Source: Puffinus mauretanicus
Lineage: Eukaryota > Chordata > Aves > Procellariiformes > Procellariidae
Direction: 5' to 3'
Assembly: GCA_023333565.1 (NCBI GenBank)
Contig: JAJKFH010003970.1
Span: 62,001-126,000 of the forward strand
DNA length: 64,000 nt
In this document: piece after piece, positions 13,901 through 28,900 of the stretch
Numbering within the stretch: position 1 is the stretch's first letter
Layout of the letters: each line of letters opens with the position of its first letter
Notes under the pieces: model-generated
Database searches by the model: none
What the model was told of the DNA's origin: nothing
Seen by the model: the letters and a program-made list of their open reading frames with translations, nothing else
Program-made: the position numbers and the translations under genes

Positions 13901-16900
13901 GCCCAGGCCCAACCCGTACGCTAGAATCATAGAATCATAGAATCATAAAGGTTGGAAAAGACCTCTAAGATCATCGAGTCCAACCGTTAGGACAGGATAC
14001 TTGCTGATATGAATAGTTAAATCTCTGAGCTACATGTACCTTGCAAGGGCAGCTATGTGAATGCTAATCTCTTGAGGGCATCTGCTCACTAAGTGTGTTT
14101 GTGTCCCTGCCCAGTCCAGCACAGGCATCTGGCTGCCCCACTCCCATGGCTGTGACAGCTGCAGCCGCATCTCGCTCTTAAAGGCTTTCACCCCTCCGCA
14201 TTTATACTGCAGATTTGTTTTTCACACAATACATCAAACTCCTCTAATTTGTTAGCCAAAACAAAGCAGTTGTGCTAGCAGCAGAACCGATAAAGTCTGC
14301 TTCCCTACCCTCGCGTCCAGCGCTGAGCATCAGTGCAGGCTCTCCGGAGGCTCATTAGGGCTGTGTAAACATTTCAGTATGTCCCTCCGCTGCAGCACTG
14401 AGCAGATTCCTCCCACTACAGACTTTGTGTGCCTAACACAGTCACATTAATGTCACCTCTTTCTTCTCTCCAAGATAGACTGAACTAAACGTTGTTCCCT
14501 CAGGAAATTAAAATAGAAATTTTGAATAAAATCTGAACTTAAATTACGACAGGAAATTACTACTTGGATAGACTGTAGTGGGGTGCATGCAAAAGATAGC
14601 TTAATTTTCAGGGCTGTTCACCACAGCTGAAACAGCAGGCATCAGCAGTTCACCAAAAAAGGAAAAACAACAAAGTTCTCTCATTTACAGGCTTAACTAC
14701 ACATCTCCATTAGGAAAATGGTTCAGGCATTCTGATTTAAAAATAATGGCCTATACTTCTCAGGAGGGAGGAAGGTGTCTCTGGAATTATTTTCAGAGTT
14801 CAGAAACAGTAACAGAGAAAACGGTGGTTGTAGATTAACTATCCAGTTTAAGGCAAAGATACTAAATTCTTCTTTTGCATTGCAATGCAAAAAATAAACC
14901 CAAATAACTATTTCATCACACCAAAGTTTGTGAAATAAGCATAGCTGTTCATTATTCTGGCAATAGTCCCACCAATATTGCTTTACCTTTGCCTAAGTAA
15001 GGGTTAGACATGAAATACTAACTTGCTTCAATACGTCTTTACAAACTGTAAAATAAAAGCTATGGACTTGTGAGTAAAGAGAGGCAAAAGTTTGGCTTGC
15101 TGGCACGTAGAGCCATCCAGAGTAACTTAAGACCCCGACGTATTTTACTTCTTCCAATCCTGTTAACAGGGCAAAGTAAACACACATTCAAACTGCATAA
15201 TAACCTTGTGAATCAAGTTCATGTGACCTTGCTGGTAAATGTTCCCCAGCAATTTTATATGCAGCACTAAATTAAGTGTAATATAGCAACAAGCCACAAA
15301 GAATGCAAACGTTTCACAGTATTTTACTGCTACAGAAAAGACAAGTTAGTTCTTAATGTGTTTAAACCCAAGAAGTCAGCATTTAAACACATGTAAGTTT
15401 TCTTTATCAAGTCTCCTGGCATTTTTCATCATCAGATTGCAAAGACCTCCCCCTTCCTTTCCCTGCTTCATGCCCTCAGGCAACTCCTGTGTTTATCCCT
15501 CTCTCCCTCCCGCCCGCCCTTTGGCAGCCCAGAACAAAGCCACCTATTTCAGTAAACAGCTGCATTTGAGCTCTGTGCAATTCAGGCACTCACCAGTTAC
15601 AAAGGGTTTACAAAAAAAAAAGAAAAAAAAAAATCTCAGCAGTCTGTGTCCAGGAAACAAAGGGCAAACTTCAGCCCTGGTCAGCTGCACCAGGAGAAGC
15701 CCCATCCCCACTCAAGACTGCAAAAGTGAGCCAACCCCAAGAGAAATCCCTTCTGCTAACCCGCTACCCCTTTTCTGCCAGCCCTATGAATATCCCGCTG
15801 TAAAACCCCAGAGGAGGCAGAAGACTTACTCGCAAGCAGAGCTCTTCCCACTGCCTGTGCAAATGTTCAACTTGCTCCTTGAGCACCATCACGTCCTCGG
15901 TGAGGATGCAGTGAGCCAGCTCCACCTTCATGGCCCGCAGCTCCTTCATGTTGTGGGCCCAGTCTGCCAGCGACTGCTCCAGCTCCTGCATGGAAACGCA
16001 CCCAGAACAAGCCTTGGCACTAAGCTCCTCTGGTTTCCAAACCTGCTCGTTAATCCCCTGCCTGGCCTGTGGGGGAGGAGAGGAGGGGAATGTGCAGCCG
16101 CTTGTGCAGCGCTCTCCAGCTGGACTGGACGGGGTCCCCGTGTGTTTGGCTCAGGGCCTGACTCGGAGCCCACTGGAGCCCAGGGCAGAGCTGCCGCTGA
16201 TTAACTGGTGCAGCGGCAGTCTCCGCTGCATCCCAAAGTGCCGAAACGCTGCCTGACCCCCTGCAGCTCCCCATGCTCCAGGGCAGCGTTTGGGGTTTCA
16301 TATCCAGGAAGGAACGTGCCCACTTCTTTAGGTTTTGGGGTTTTTTTATTATTATTTTCATCAAGTTGCTTTCCACCTACATTTGTTCCAATTCCAGGTT
16401 ATTTATTTAAATGCTAAAAAAATAAAATTGATTCCCTTCTCTAATGAATGATTTCACAGGCACTTCATCAGATTTGTCAGATAAGTGGTGCTTTTAAACT
16501 GCTCATTCACAGAATTCTCTCTTCTGCTTTGTTCCCAGACTCCCCTTTGCCTTTACAACAAGGTTATGCATTTTCCTTGGCAGTGTTGAAGCTGTCACCA
16601 CTGCATGCAGCTGGGAAACAGGATACTCTACACACGAGGTACTAGGTCCCGTTTGCAAGGCGGTTGCTGGGAAGTGTCACTGGCTCCTCTAACAAAAAAA
16701 GCTCTTACAGAGGATCCAGTTTGTCTCATTTTAAAGGGAAAAAAATTGTAAGTGTTTCTATCAGGAGAAGTGTGCTGGTTCCAAGCCGTGCAAGCATTTT
16801 CACAGGACTTTAGATAATCACTTATCTAAATCATAAAAAAAAAATCTGATTTGCTTCAACACTGGAGGAAAAAAACCCACAAACCTGAGACTAAAATTTA

Positions 16901-19900
16901 CCTGAGCTCACAACAAATTACTCCCTACAGATGTGCACACATGCATTTATATATCTTAACAAGGGTCGAATCCCTGCATTAATGGAGCTAACGATGGAAT
17001 TTCGTGGGACTTTGCTAGCCTTATATAAGGTGCAGGCCTGAGAGGAAAACAGCTTCATTCCATTGAAGAGTGAAATGCAGGGAGAAGAAAGGAGGCCCCT
17101 TCTTCCCCATGCCATTTTGGTCCTTTATTTTATTATACTGTGACACCCAAGACCAGCAACTGCACTGGCACTGTCTGACCCTGACGCCTCTGTGGCTGAA
17201 TTTCTCTTACCGGAATAAGAGGCAGGAGCTGCGTGCTGCCATCTCACAAATAATTCAGGGCTACAGCAAGACTGCTGCCGTGGGAAAGGCAGCCAGCACT
17301 CACAAAGAAGATTTCAGACAGCTGATAATGAGTTCAAAGCCTTCGCTCGTTAATAAGCTTATTTGTTCCCACTACATAGGTCAACAATTCACTTCATAAA
17401 AGGATGATGAAAGACTGACCAGTCCAGACAAAATGTCTCCTATCCCTTGGAAATGCTTTCCTTGCTATTTAATTTTCATGGTGCACTATGGGCTGCAAGG
17501 GCTTTTGCCACTCCCTTACTCTTAATTTTCCTTCTCTTTAATCATTCTCAGATCCCGCAGGTATGCATGGTGTTTTGCAGACTTACAAGGTCTCTCGCCT
17601 GAGGAGCTCCCTGTCCAAAATGGATTGGAAAACAAAAAGGAGATTCAGCCATTAGCACAGCAGCCAATTGAGCTGAGACCAGGGAGTTTTTTCCCTTTTG
17701 TTTGAGGAACTGCTTATTTTATAAATTCAGACTGTGGAAAGGGAGCAGAAGCAGGAAAAAAAATCCAAACACTGCTACTCTTGTTGTAATCTTCTTGGGT
17801 CAGTTGGACTTTGCTGACTGGCAGCAATCAGGATGGTATAAAGGAGAGAAATTCAGTGTCACTGAAGAGCAAGTAAGAGGGAAAACTGATTTTACAGGGA
17901 TCAGGTGTTGTGCAAAGATTACATCTATTTAAATATGATATGTCTGTTCAATACCTTAATGTGTTCCTTGGCTTTGTAGAGCTCTTCATGTTCAACTGGA
18001 AGTGGATCTTTTACTTTCTCCTTTAGCTCTCGCAGCCTGCCTCCTAATTCCTTGGTTTGCTTTTCACAGCAGTCCCAACTCTGCTCAGGGAGACCCAAGG
18101 AAGTTATAAAAGATGAAGATATCATGACATATTGAACCACATGGATATGTTACAAAATAGCCTCTTCAACCCACTGAAGTAAATAATCATGTGCTCTGGT
18201 TATTTGGATTTTCTTTTTGATACATAGTGCCACCCACAAGAATTTGGTGCATCGATTTACAGAACTTGAATCCTGTCTTGTATTTAAGGTTTGACTTACA
18301 GAGCATTTCTGCTCATTTGTTTCGTCCAACCCGAGAGGCTTTAAACATAGTTTTTGGGCAGGAATCGTATCGATAACAGTATTCAATTTTAAGACATACC
18401 TATGTGCTGTCTAGCCATGGAAGCAAATTCATTGCTCTAAGGAAATAAATATGACATCCTTCTGTTTAGAGATGCAGCAACAGGAGGAGCAACAAGTCAT
18501 GCTAACTCCCTCTAAGCTAAATTTTAGCTCAGGCTTCTCAGCCTGAAGCAGGAGAGAGCTCCAGGCCATGGTGAGCATGAGAACAATCAGAGTGGGAACA
18601 TCCATTGTAGCAACAAATGGATGCCAACTCTACTTTCCTTTGGAGAATCAGGGGACCACAGTTTTAGCTTCCCACGTGCCCTGATGGCACATGACAGGCA
18701 CTTCCCTCAGAGCCCTTCGGCAGCGAGCAGCAGCTCAGCATTTGCCTTGTTGCTACAGAGCTCAGCCCTGGGGACGGTGGGGCAGGGAAGCTCTTGAGAC
18801 CCAATGCTAGAGAAGCAGGTGCCACTTCTCCCTGGGTGAGGGCATCACCTACCTGTAGCGTGCTGCTAAGCTGCACCTTCTTCTTCTCCAGCCGGACCTG
18901 GGTGTCCCCCCAACTCTGCTGTAACTGGCTGAGCTCCTCCTGGAGAACAGCATTGGTCTCGGGATCACAGACAGTGCGCAACTTCTCCCCAACATCGATG
19001 ATTAAGGAGTACATGGCTTGCCACCTCTGAAGAATCACTGCCTTACTCTTCAAAAGAAAAAAAAAAAAAATCTTAAGCTTCTAAGCTGTTCTTAGCAAGC
19101 TTTAGAAGCGCACTCCTAGCACTTCACTTGGGAAGAAATTAAGACTCACAAAGGGAGTTACAAGGCACTAGTTTGTTCACATTCATGAAAATGTAATGAA
19201 TAGATCTTCTCCTATCTGCTTTTTTAATTTCAGAAAAATCAGATTCTTTCTGACCTTCTGATCTATAAAACTCTACAATAGCTTTTCACAGACTAAATCT
19301 ATAGAGTGGAAGTGCTGCAGTTACAAAAAGATGGAAATTCAGTTGTATGAGTTATTCAGAATAAAAGAACAGTTTAAGTTCTTTTAGCACCTCTAGCATC
19401 AACAACTAAGACAAATTTTTCAGAGATAACATCTCTGTTAATCATGACATACTCCAAGTAAAGTAAGCCATCAATAATAATTTGCCTACAACACAAATTG
19501 GTCTATAACACAAGCAGATATGATCACTGTTTCTTTCTGTAAAACAACAGCAGGAGGGAAGGGCAATTTGGAGTAGGAAGGAGAGGACTTTTTGGCTTTT
19601 CTTACTAAGGAAAAGCATGAGCACTAACTTGTAAAATCTCCTGAATATCATCTTTACAGATGATAAAATAAAGATGAAATAAATAGGGCAAGTGCCAAAT
19701 GGAATACTGGTAATGTATTAATCCATCAACATTAGGTGTGTGCGAACACAATAAATCTTGGACCATGCAAATAGCATTCAATAATGTATTTTTGAAAGGT
19801 TTTAGATTGCCTTAAGCAACCACCACGTTCACTGCTTGTTTTTACTTTCTTGTAAAACAAAGAGGTGCATAATTAAATGGAAAACCAAGATATCCAAAAT

Positions 19901-22900
19901 TAACAAAGGAAAATATTTTTTTCCACTGCACGTAAAATGCAGAACTCACTGCCCTGAGGAACTGCTGCCCAGAGCTGTGCATCCTGGAGTGGTGGCTCCA
20001 AGGACAGATCCCCTTGCAAGTGCTTTATCCTCTGCTCCCAGCACCTCCTGCCCATCCCTGCATATACAGGACCCACATGGCCTGTCTTGCCGCATATTCA
20101 GCAGCCATGTCAATAAGGTGCATACAGACTTAGAGGGTACCTGCTGACCAGGGTTGCTGCCTAATCTCCCTGGCGCCCGGCATTTCCATGTTCATATCAG
20201 TAATATTTTTAAAGCATACAAGGCTACTAAATGACAATGTTGACCAGGAAGTTTCCTAGTATAATGAGCCTTTCACAATGTCACTGTTTTCTCATCTGTG
20301 CTCAGCTTTAAGAAAAAGTGTCAACAATTGTTCTTCCCCAAAAAGCATGTCATTTTAAATCTTTTTACCTTACTGGACAGAAGTTGTTTCAGTCTGAGAA
20401 AAAACACAGATTTTAGATTTATGAGAAATAAATACAGTACCTTGAAATCATGAATTAGATTTCTAAGTTGGTAAAGGCTATAGCAGTCCTGACTCTTCAC
20501 AGCTATGAGGAAGCTGTTTGTATCAGCAAGAAATCTGCTGAGACTCTGCAGGGAACTCCTGAAGAGCTGCCACTGGCTCACAAGTTCATCGATATCTTTC
20601 TTCCTCTGCTGAACCATCCGGATAACATTCTGCCACTGCTCTTTCAGCAATGTGAGCTTGGAAATAAACGCTGTTCTGAAGATGACAAGTGTTGAGTGTT
20701 AATATATTTTGACCTCAAGGCTGCATTTTACAATAATTGTGATGGATTTCCATTCTCAATTACAATACCCAACTATGCAAAAAGCTCTACGCGGCCCTAA
20801 GCTCAGCCCTGCTCTCTGTATTCCATCTTTTAAGCAATCCAAAGAAACTTTTACATGATACAAGAATGGATAATGCAAGTCATTCTTGCTATTGTGGTAT
20901 AGCAACATATATAGTACAGCAATCACAGAAACAATATGCAGTAAACACTTCTCTGAAGAAGAAGAAGGTCAATACAAATGAGACAAGATCTCCGATTATG
21001 CTGCAAAATTGATCTGTACTTTTACCAGGGTGTAAGTGGGAGTTCAACCATCATTGTACCTTACAGCAGTGGGACCTAACTGCAAAGTGAAAAGGCTCTG
21101 TGTTGTTATTGAACCCATTCAAGCAGTTTTTTGGCCTCTCCTACAACATAATTAGATGATCCAGCAGATCTAGCTGGAGTGGTTAAGACAACCCCCATCT
21201 ATCAGTTCTGCTCCTCTGCAGGAGGCCATGGCCCCCAGGTTAGCTCTTATACAAACACCTGTGTTTGCGGGGCTAGCTTCAACACAAAAACCCAGCAGCT
21301 TTGCTTAGTTTAGCCCTACCTTCCCTGGCATTTTTAAGCCGAGCTAGGGACTTCATACTGAAGTGGCTGAGGGGAGCACACACACTGCCCTGCCAACTCT
21401 CTGGGAGCAGCAAGCTCTGGCAGAGAGGGGTAATGTCTTCACAGCAGAAATGCCTGAGGCAGTTGAACCTCTGCTCACAAGTATTACTTGCTGCTTCTCA
21501 CTCTACACTGATTAAGAGAAAAGTATAAGATCATTCCGATAAAAAACAGGTTTAGCTACCATATGTTTTGGATCGCGTGGCCGATGACTCAATGCCCTGT
21601 CATGTGTGCCAGGGGCAATGTGGATAGTCTCACACCTCTGCACTTTAAAAAGTAGAGAGATCTAGGAAGAGAGAAAGGATCCTCCATATGCAGCATTGTC
21701 ATTACCCTCTGCAGGAAGGTAGCTTGCTGACCACAGTTACAGTTTCAGCAACTGCAGGGTAGCAGTAGACAAGGAAGCCACCTGCCTGTGAGCAATTATT
21801 TTTGTTAGGCAGAACATTCAGTTACTATCCAAAATGCCATCTGGCTTGGGCACCTGTGTTTCTTTCTTCTTGCACCCCCTCACACTTGTGCAAAATGTGC
21901 CAGGGGGTTATTGAAAGAGTGAACCCAGTCAAGAATTTGGGTTTATGTCCTCATGAGAGCCAAAATTCAATACCAACTCCAAGGCAGAGAGCACATTCAC
22001 TGAATTACCAAGATCTTAGGGAGAAAAACAAATAGATTACCTTTTCTCTGCTTCTCCGGATTCCAAGGAGAGTAGAACTTTTGCTATGATAGAATTAAAT
22101 GTCTGCTGATTTATGGAAATCTCAGTTTGCAGCATCTGAAAAAACCATGAGAACAGTTTTAACTGTTCACTGAACAACTTTTGCTATGAAAGCTGGTTCT
22201 GCTTCTCTAGAGTGACAGCATTTATTTGGTTTTAAATGCTGAAAGCTGTATTATTTTCAAGTGCTAGTGCCAAATACATCCTAAAAGATTCCACACTTTT
22301 TGGATACCAGGGGAAATTTGCACATATGTGATAGCAGAACCCACCAGGAGCTATGTTACAGGTAATTTGAAGCCTAAAGTTTGCTGGACTCATGAATGAG
22401 AAACGCAATCTAGACAGAAACCCATAGAAAAGATATAAAAAAGCTACATATAAGGGTGAATTTACTCTTTATCACAATGAGCAAAAGTTTATTCTATAAA
22501 TAATTTCATTGCAATGAATGAATTGGAGGGGTCTAAGTAAAAGACAGAAAATAACTTTCTGTGGACCCTAATGAATATCACTAACATGCAAAGACTTAAC
22601 ACCCCATGGAATTAGCAGCAGTACTTTGGGAAGTGAAGCTGTGGTCCACTGTGGCAGCACAAAGCTCACCCTAACAGTTCATGGTGTTTAGCATTTACCA
22701 CATGATTTTTTTTCTGTATTTTAGTTGTTTTTCCATCCTCCCGCTGCTAGGACAAAGTCTATAGATAGACACTTGCTTAGAATTGCATCCACATGCTACT
22801 CGTAGCATGCAGTGTACCTTCTTCTCTGAATGGGTACTGTCACACGTGTGAAGCACCATCTCTCTATAACAAATAGCAAGTGTTTGAAAAATGCCAGTGA

Positions 22901-25900
22901 AACAGATTTCCACCAAAATCTAACAACTGGTCAAAATGGAAATATGCTGTGAAAACATTTTGTTTTAAGTGCAGTTTCTCCAGAAACTGGTAAGGTTCCT
23001 ACCAGATCGTCAGCAAAGTGCCTAGCTAGTTGCCACAGGCTTCAGTATTGTAGACAGGCGAGTCTGTAGGCAGACAGGCGAGTAACCTCAGGGTTGGAGA
23101 AATCTAGGACTTCCATGATGCAACTCTTGAGGATGCACTCATAAAAGTCTGATCCCTGCAAAAAGGGATCCATCCATTTTGGAAAAGGATTTTCACATTT
23201 CAAAGTTTTCCTCTGAATAAGTACAAGGCCACATTTCAAGAGTGAAATGTTCTATAAAACTGCCCAGATCTAATTTCAAAAGGCATAGTATTTTCTAGTG
23301 ACTTCCCCCCACCTTCACCATTCAAGAAGATGCTTCCATTTTTAGAGTTAGCTTTACCTCATATACTCTCTGTTGCTCCTGCAGTTCTTCAAACCGTCCT
23401 GGAATATTTGTTTTTAAGGCCTCTTTCATTTTTTCTAGGAATTTCATCCAGTTTTCACATTTCTGAAAAAATTTCCTTTCATCATCTTGAGTTCCCTCAA
23501 GCACACTGTAAAACAAAAGAAATTATCAGAAACTATTATGTTGGTGCTTGTTTTTCTGGATATGTTTGCATATGGTCTAACATGGTGGTTAGTAATACTA
23601 AGGTAGTAAGGTTTTGTTTGGCACTTTGCTACATTCTTCACCTACGAACATCCAGATTTTTGCTTCAAGTGACTTGGAATACAAATAGCCACTGAATAAT
23701 CTGGAGTAAATTGAAAGGGCAGGAATTCAACTTGGAAAGCCCCCGAGAAAGCTGAGAACAGATTGCAAGACTTCCCATGCTTTAGTTTGGTTTTGATTTT
23801 CCTCACAGAAAAGGAAATGCTTAGCAGTGTTTTTTTGTTTGCATTTCAGACCTGCAGCGTTCCAGAGCAGCTGCTGTTTTCTGACTCCACTGCCGGGTCA
23901 GGCTCTGCATTTTCTTCAGGGTGAAGTCACTGAGTGGCACCTTAATGCTTGCTTCATTCAAACTCTCTATGCTTGGAGAAAGTGCAGCAAGCTCCAGTGT
24001 GTTATTCTGGAAGTAATAAAATAAATTAATTGCAAAAAATACTGCCTTTCTTTCATTTCAAAGAAATATAGAAGTCTTTTCTGTAGGAAACATCTGAACG
24101 TTACGCATCCAAAATGCTAACCCAAAAAACCCCAACATTTCTGTGTTAACTTTGAAGAATATAAGAAATAAAAAAGTCACAATTCCCTTACACAGGGCCC
24201 ACTTTTCCAACAGTACTGAACAGATACTCAAGAGCTGGTACTTGCAGATTTACTTCGTACCCTACATTGAGGGCAACAGGGTAGGTCCAGAGCAAAGCTG
24301 GGGAAAAAGATCTTCCATCAACCCAAAATCTATGTGATTTTCCTCCCCTCCATGCAGGCATTTGGTCTGCAATGTTGTCGCAACCCGAATCTCAAACCCT
24401 GGGTTAGGACACGGACTAGAGTTTTTATGAACTTAAATCATTGCTTTTTGTATTTTGGATGAGATTATAGTTACTCTGATGGAAGGGCTGTAACTAAGAT
24501 ACTTGGGGGACAAAGAGTTTCTTGAACGAGAGCTGGTATCCTAAAGACACTTAAATCCTGAGTATGTATCTTTTTGTACTTGAGAATCCAAACCTACCAT
24601 GAGCAATTCTGAGTTGTCTGTTTCTCCCTCTAGACAGAGACTATCGAAGGCATCTGTGCAATTCTTGACATGACTCTCCAGTGTTTCAAGGCAGTTCTTG
24701 AAATCCTCCAGTTGTAAAAGATTGTACTAGGGTGAATATTGCATATTTACGTTAATTATGATTTAATATACATATGCAGTATACAAAAAGGAGCAATAAG
24801 CAGTATCATCAGGAAAACAAACAGATGTTAAATCCGAACTCCAATGTATTTATAACTCACTAACTGAACTTTTTCAGTTTTTGCATTGCATAAGGGGAAA
24901 ATTTAAGCCAAAGCAGAAAGCCAGAAACTGAATCTCTAAATCCTGAGAGATTCATATAAATGTATGGAAGGAATAGGGGCATCTGCAATACCTTTTTGCA
25001 GCTTTGGGCTGTTTGATTTATTGCGAAATCGAAAAGCCAAAACTTAGTTTATCAGAGGGAAGAAACTTGTGAAAATAAGCTTCCTCTGAGCTTCACACAG
25101 GGTCTGCTCCCATGTGCCTACAGCCAAGGCTGTACAGATTACATGAGCTCTGTTGAGAGAAATAACTAGCGCTGGAATTCAATTTTTTTATTCACTAGGT
25201 TGGTTTCTTTGGGTCAGGGAGAAGAGCACTGGGGAACCTTTTTCTTTCTTGAAAGAGTTAAGCTCCACATCTCTAAAAACACTGAAACAGCAACATTTTT
25301 ATAAGGAATGAATGGCAAAAATTGGTGTGGGGAGAGAGACAGTTCTGTGGTAAGGCTACATGGCTACACCAGAGAAAATGACTACCCAGAAATGAACTTT
25401 TTCATGGAGCGAGAAGTTCACGGGGAATATGAGAAATCTGTTGCCTTCACAAAGATATCTGGCTTCCAGCCATTGAACTGTACTGGTAGATGGAGTCATA
25501 AATAGAGCTGGTTGAAAATTTCTTGATGAATTTGGGTTTACTTTAGAACAGAGTAATTACTGAAACCAGATTTTTTCACAGGAACAAACTAGTTTTACAT
25601 CAGTAAATGTACAGCAGTACATTTGCTTGGAAGTTTTCTCAGGAATACCTGTGCAGAGGGGAAGTCAATCCCACAGCACTCCTGTGAGCAGAGCATCATA
25701 TGGGGAAACCTGGATCCAGGTCCCTCCCCACTCTGCCTGAACAGGGATATGAATCTGGTCTTCAAAATTACATCAAATGACCACAGTTTTCCGTTTGGTT
25801 TTAGGTACATTGTGTGCACTCTTATCAAAGCGAACTGAAGCCTTAGGTTTTTTCCAAGGCAGAGCTGAGAAAGTTTACAACTTACTTTGAAGTTCATAGA

Positions 25901-28900
25901 ATAAAAATACATTTCCTAACCTTTAATCACCTGAGGGTCCTGTACTGCTTGACTGTAATAGGTCCACTTACAAAGGCTTGTTAGAGCAACACAAGCAGGT
26001 ACGAAGGATGAAACCCTTCCTTCATCTGTCCCTCTGGCTTCATGTATTGTTTCTTTACATAGTTGGTCATACTGTCAAGTTTTATTTTATTGAAATTTCA
26101 TTTCAATTCAAGAACTACAGGGCTCTAGTGAAGAAGTTACCTCACAGTGACAGCTAATTTAACATTCAAAAAAATACCTCAAATTCATCTAACTTCCTCT
26201 GCAACATCTTTTCCAAATAGGATGCTCTCTGGAGTGGCTGCAGCTTCTCCAACAGAATGGCTTGTGCAGCTGTCCCAGCCTGCTGTTTTATCCTATCAGC
26301 CAGCAAAGAAATCTGGGTACGGCATCCTGCTATGTTTTGAAGGCCATGCTGTAAATTCTGATGAGAGAAGGGGAAAGAAAAAAAAGTCAGCAAACGAATC
26401 AGATCGTCATTCATGTGCCACTTTCATTTAGTATCTTTTGTTGCTGTAACTAAGCTCTTTTTGTTTATCTCCTCCAGGAGCCAAATTCAGCTATGGTGAA
26501 AGTTTCAGTCTTTTACTCGGAGGATAATGGGAATTGCATCCATTGACTCTAGTGCTGGGAAAGCACAGTTCAAAGTTCAATGGAACACCAGTGACTTCAA
26601 GCAGTGGGATACTACTGCTACAGAGGGGACTAGGGAGAGAAATCAGAATATCCCTCTCTACAGAATGGATTTACACTAGCAGGTGGAGAAACTGGCCCAC
26701 GCTGCAGATCAGAAATGCTATTATGTTACAAACATACCAGTATTTTGGATCCCTTAGTGACTGAGGACTACGGTTTTGGTTTTATTTCTTCCCCTTTACT
26801 ACAAAAATGATGCTATAAAATTAAACTCTAAAGGCAGTACAAGAACAATGGGAGTCATTTTATACTTGTTCAATGTACTTGGTTAGTTTTTTTGACCTGG
26901 ACAACTGCCATTTACTTTTAGCCATGAAACCCCCTGGAATTTACGTATATTGTCTTTATTGTGAGTAATGAACAAAGACTTCTGATTCTACTCTAGCAAA
27001 GAGTAGACACGTTTCCCTAAAAAGCAAAATGACTCTTAGTTCCTGACCCCTGTCTTTGGAATGGATCATATTGTAAACTGCCACTTCAGCCATTTAGTAA
27101 ATAACCCATTTTGATTTCTTACTCTCTATATAGGACTTTATTTTTATTTATTGTGGTGACACAGTTCCATAAAACTATAATCTTTCCTAATATATACTAG
27201 AGGAAAAGATTAGAGAGATTAAAGTACAGTTTTGTAATGCACATGTATTTTCAAATACACGTAACTCATATGCCATATCACTGATCCCCATTATTCTAAC
27301 TCACCACTTTCAAAAAAAGCACAACAAATGCCGTGTGTCCTACCCACATATAACAGGACAGGATCTACAGTGCTAATGGCACTCTTGTTCATGCCTTGCT
27401 TAGTAGGTACAAAACTCTTCCCAGAAATTTCCAGAAAATGTGATGCCTTTTTGCTGACATATTGATGAATTTATGTCACAGCCATTAATAGATCAGAAGA
27501 AAGTGAAAATGTTTTGGTCTAAGCTTTGCTGCTGTCAGTTGTTTCTGACACAGGAAGAAATATATGAGTTCTCTTTCCCATAATGTAAGGTTTCTTAATT
27601 GGCCACATGCAAAATGGAGTACTTTGGACTTCTTCCAATACGTGGCTAGAGGTTCATAAAGCATAATAAATCATTGCTCTGTCCTGAAATAAGGATTATT
27701 ATATTTCTCTATTGCAGTCTGAAGAAACCAAAAATGTCAGAATCTAATGACAGCTTTGCTGCCTGAAAGAGTCAAATGTACCCTGTGGTCTCAGCATGAC
27801 ATCTCATTTGCCTAAAGTCAGAAGCATTTAGAATAATCTAATAAGCTCAGAAATCTGTGAACTTATCAGACCAGGCCAAAAAAAGCACTAAACCCAACTA
27901 AAACCAATTTGAAGACTGTAGAAGACCTCAAGATGGTCCTGCACTCTGGATAACTGGTCTTTTTTCCCCAGCTATTGTTCTAGTAGATATTATCTCTCCT
28001 CCCAAGCAGTGCCCCATAAAGTAAATAATTTTTGGTTTAATGATTCCTTCCAACACAGGCCTGATTCTTTGTATAGAGCAGAAAGGGGCAGAGATGGAAT
28101 AAGATTGCTCCCTTCTGCTCTCTTCTCATCCTATGCTAACTCTAGTTTGGTTTGGTCTCAGGATCTGATCAAAGTATTTAAGTGAAATAAAAAGGTGCCT
28201 GTTAATGGAAAAAACCCACAGATTTTATGGTTTCCACTGACTGGATTTGGGGGAGGAGAGGGAAGAAGGTGTTCTTTCAATTTGTTTCTCAAAATAAATC
28301 CTGGTTTGTACCAGGCAGCAGAAACATATTAATGTACCTTTATATCCTGTATCCTCTGCTTCAGGGTTTCTATCATGTTATCCTCAGGCATGTGAGCATC
28401 CAAAAGCTGAGTGCACTGCTCTTTGTGCTGTTGTAACTTGGCTGCTGCCTCGGTGCATAAAGTATCGAAGGGCTCCCAAAGCTGCAGGGTCGCTTGTGCT
28501 GTCCGCAGTTGATCTGTGATGTCTTCATTTACTGAATTCCACCTACCAACATATGAAAGGATAAGAGCATTTTCCTAGCAGATTCTCCTCCAGAATATGA
28601 CTTGGTGTAGGATTCTTGTGGGAGTTTCTTTGCATTCATACCCATGTTACTGAAAGCCCACTGACACAGCACCATTTTGTGCTCTGTGATCCATCACAAA
28701 AAAGGTAGTATCACCTACTCCTCACAGAGGTACCCTTAGACAGGTGAGTCATATTAATATAGATTTAAAAATCTGAGAGACATTCAAGTCCCGCCTCAGC
28801 AACTTTTTTTTTTTTTTAAATACTAATAACGGGGGGTCTTTTTTGCAAGCTTACCTAGTGTGTGCCTCCGTGCACTTCTGTTCAATAATCTCTGCAAAGG

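Noticed and set aside
23052..23082. Short local duplication of agacaggcgag
   Set aside because: Two 11-bp copies 20 bp apart in an intron. Ordinary slippage-scale repeat with no further structure.
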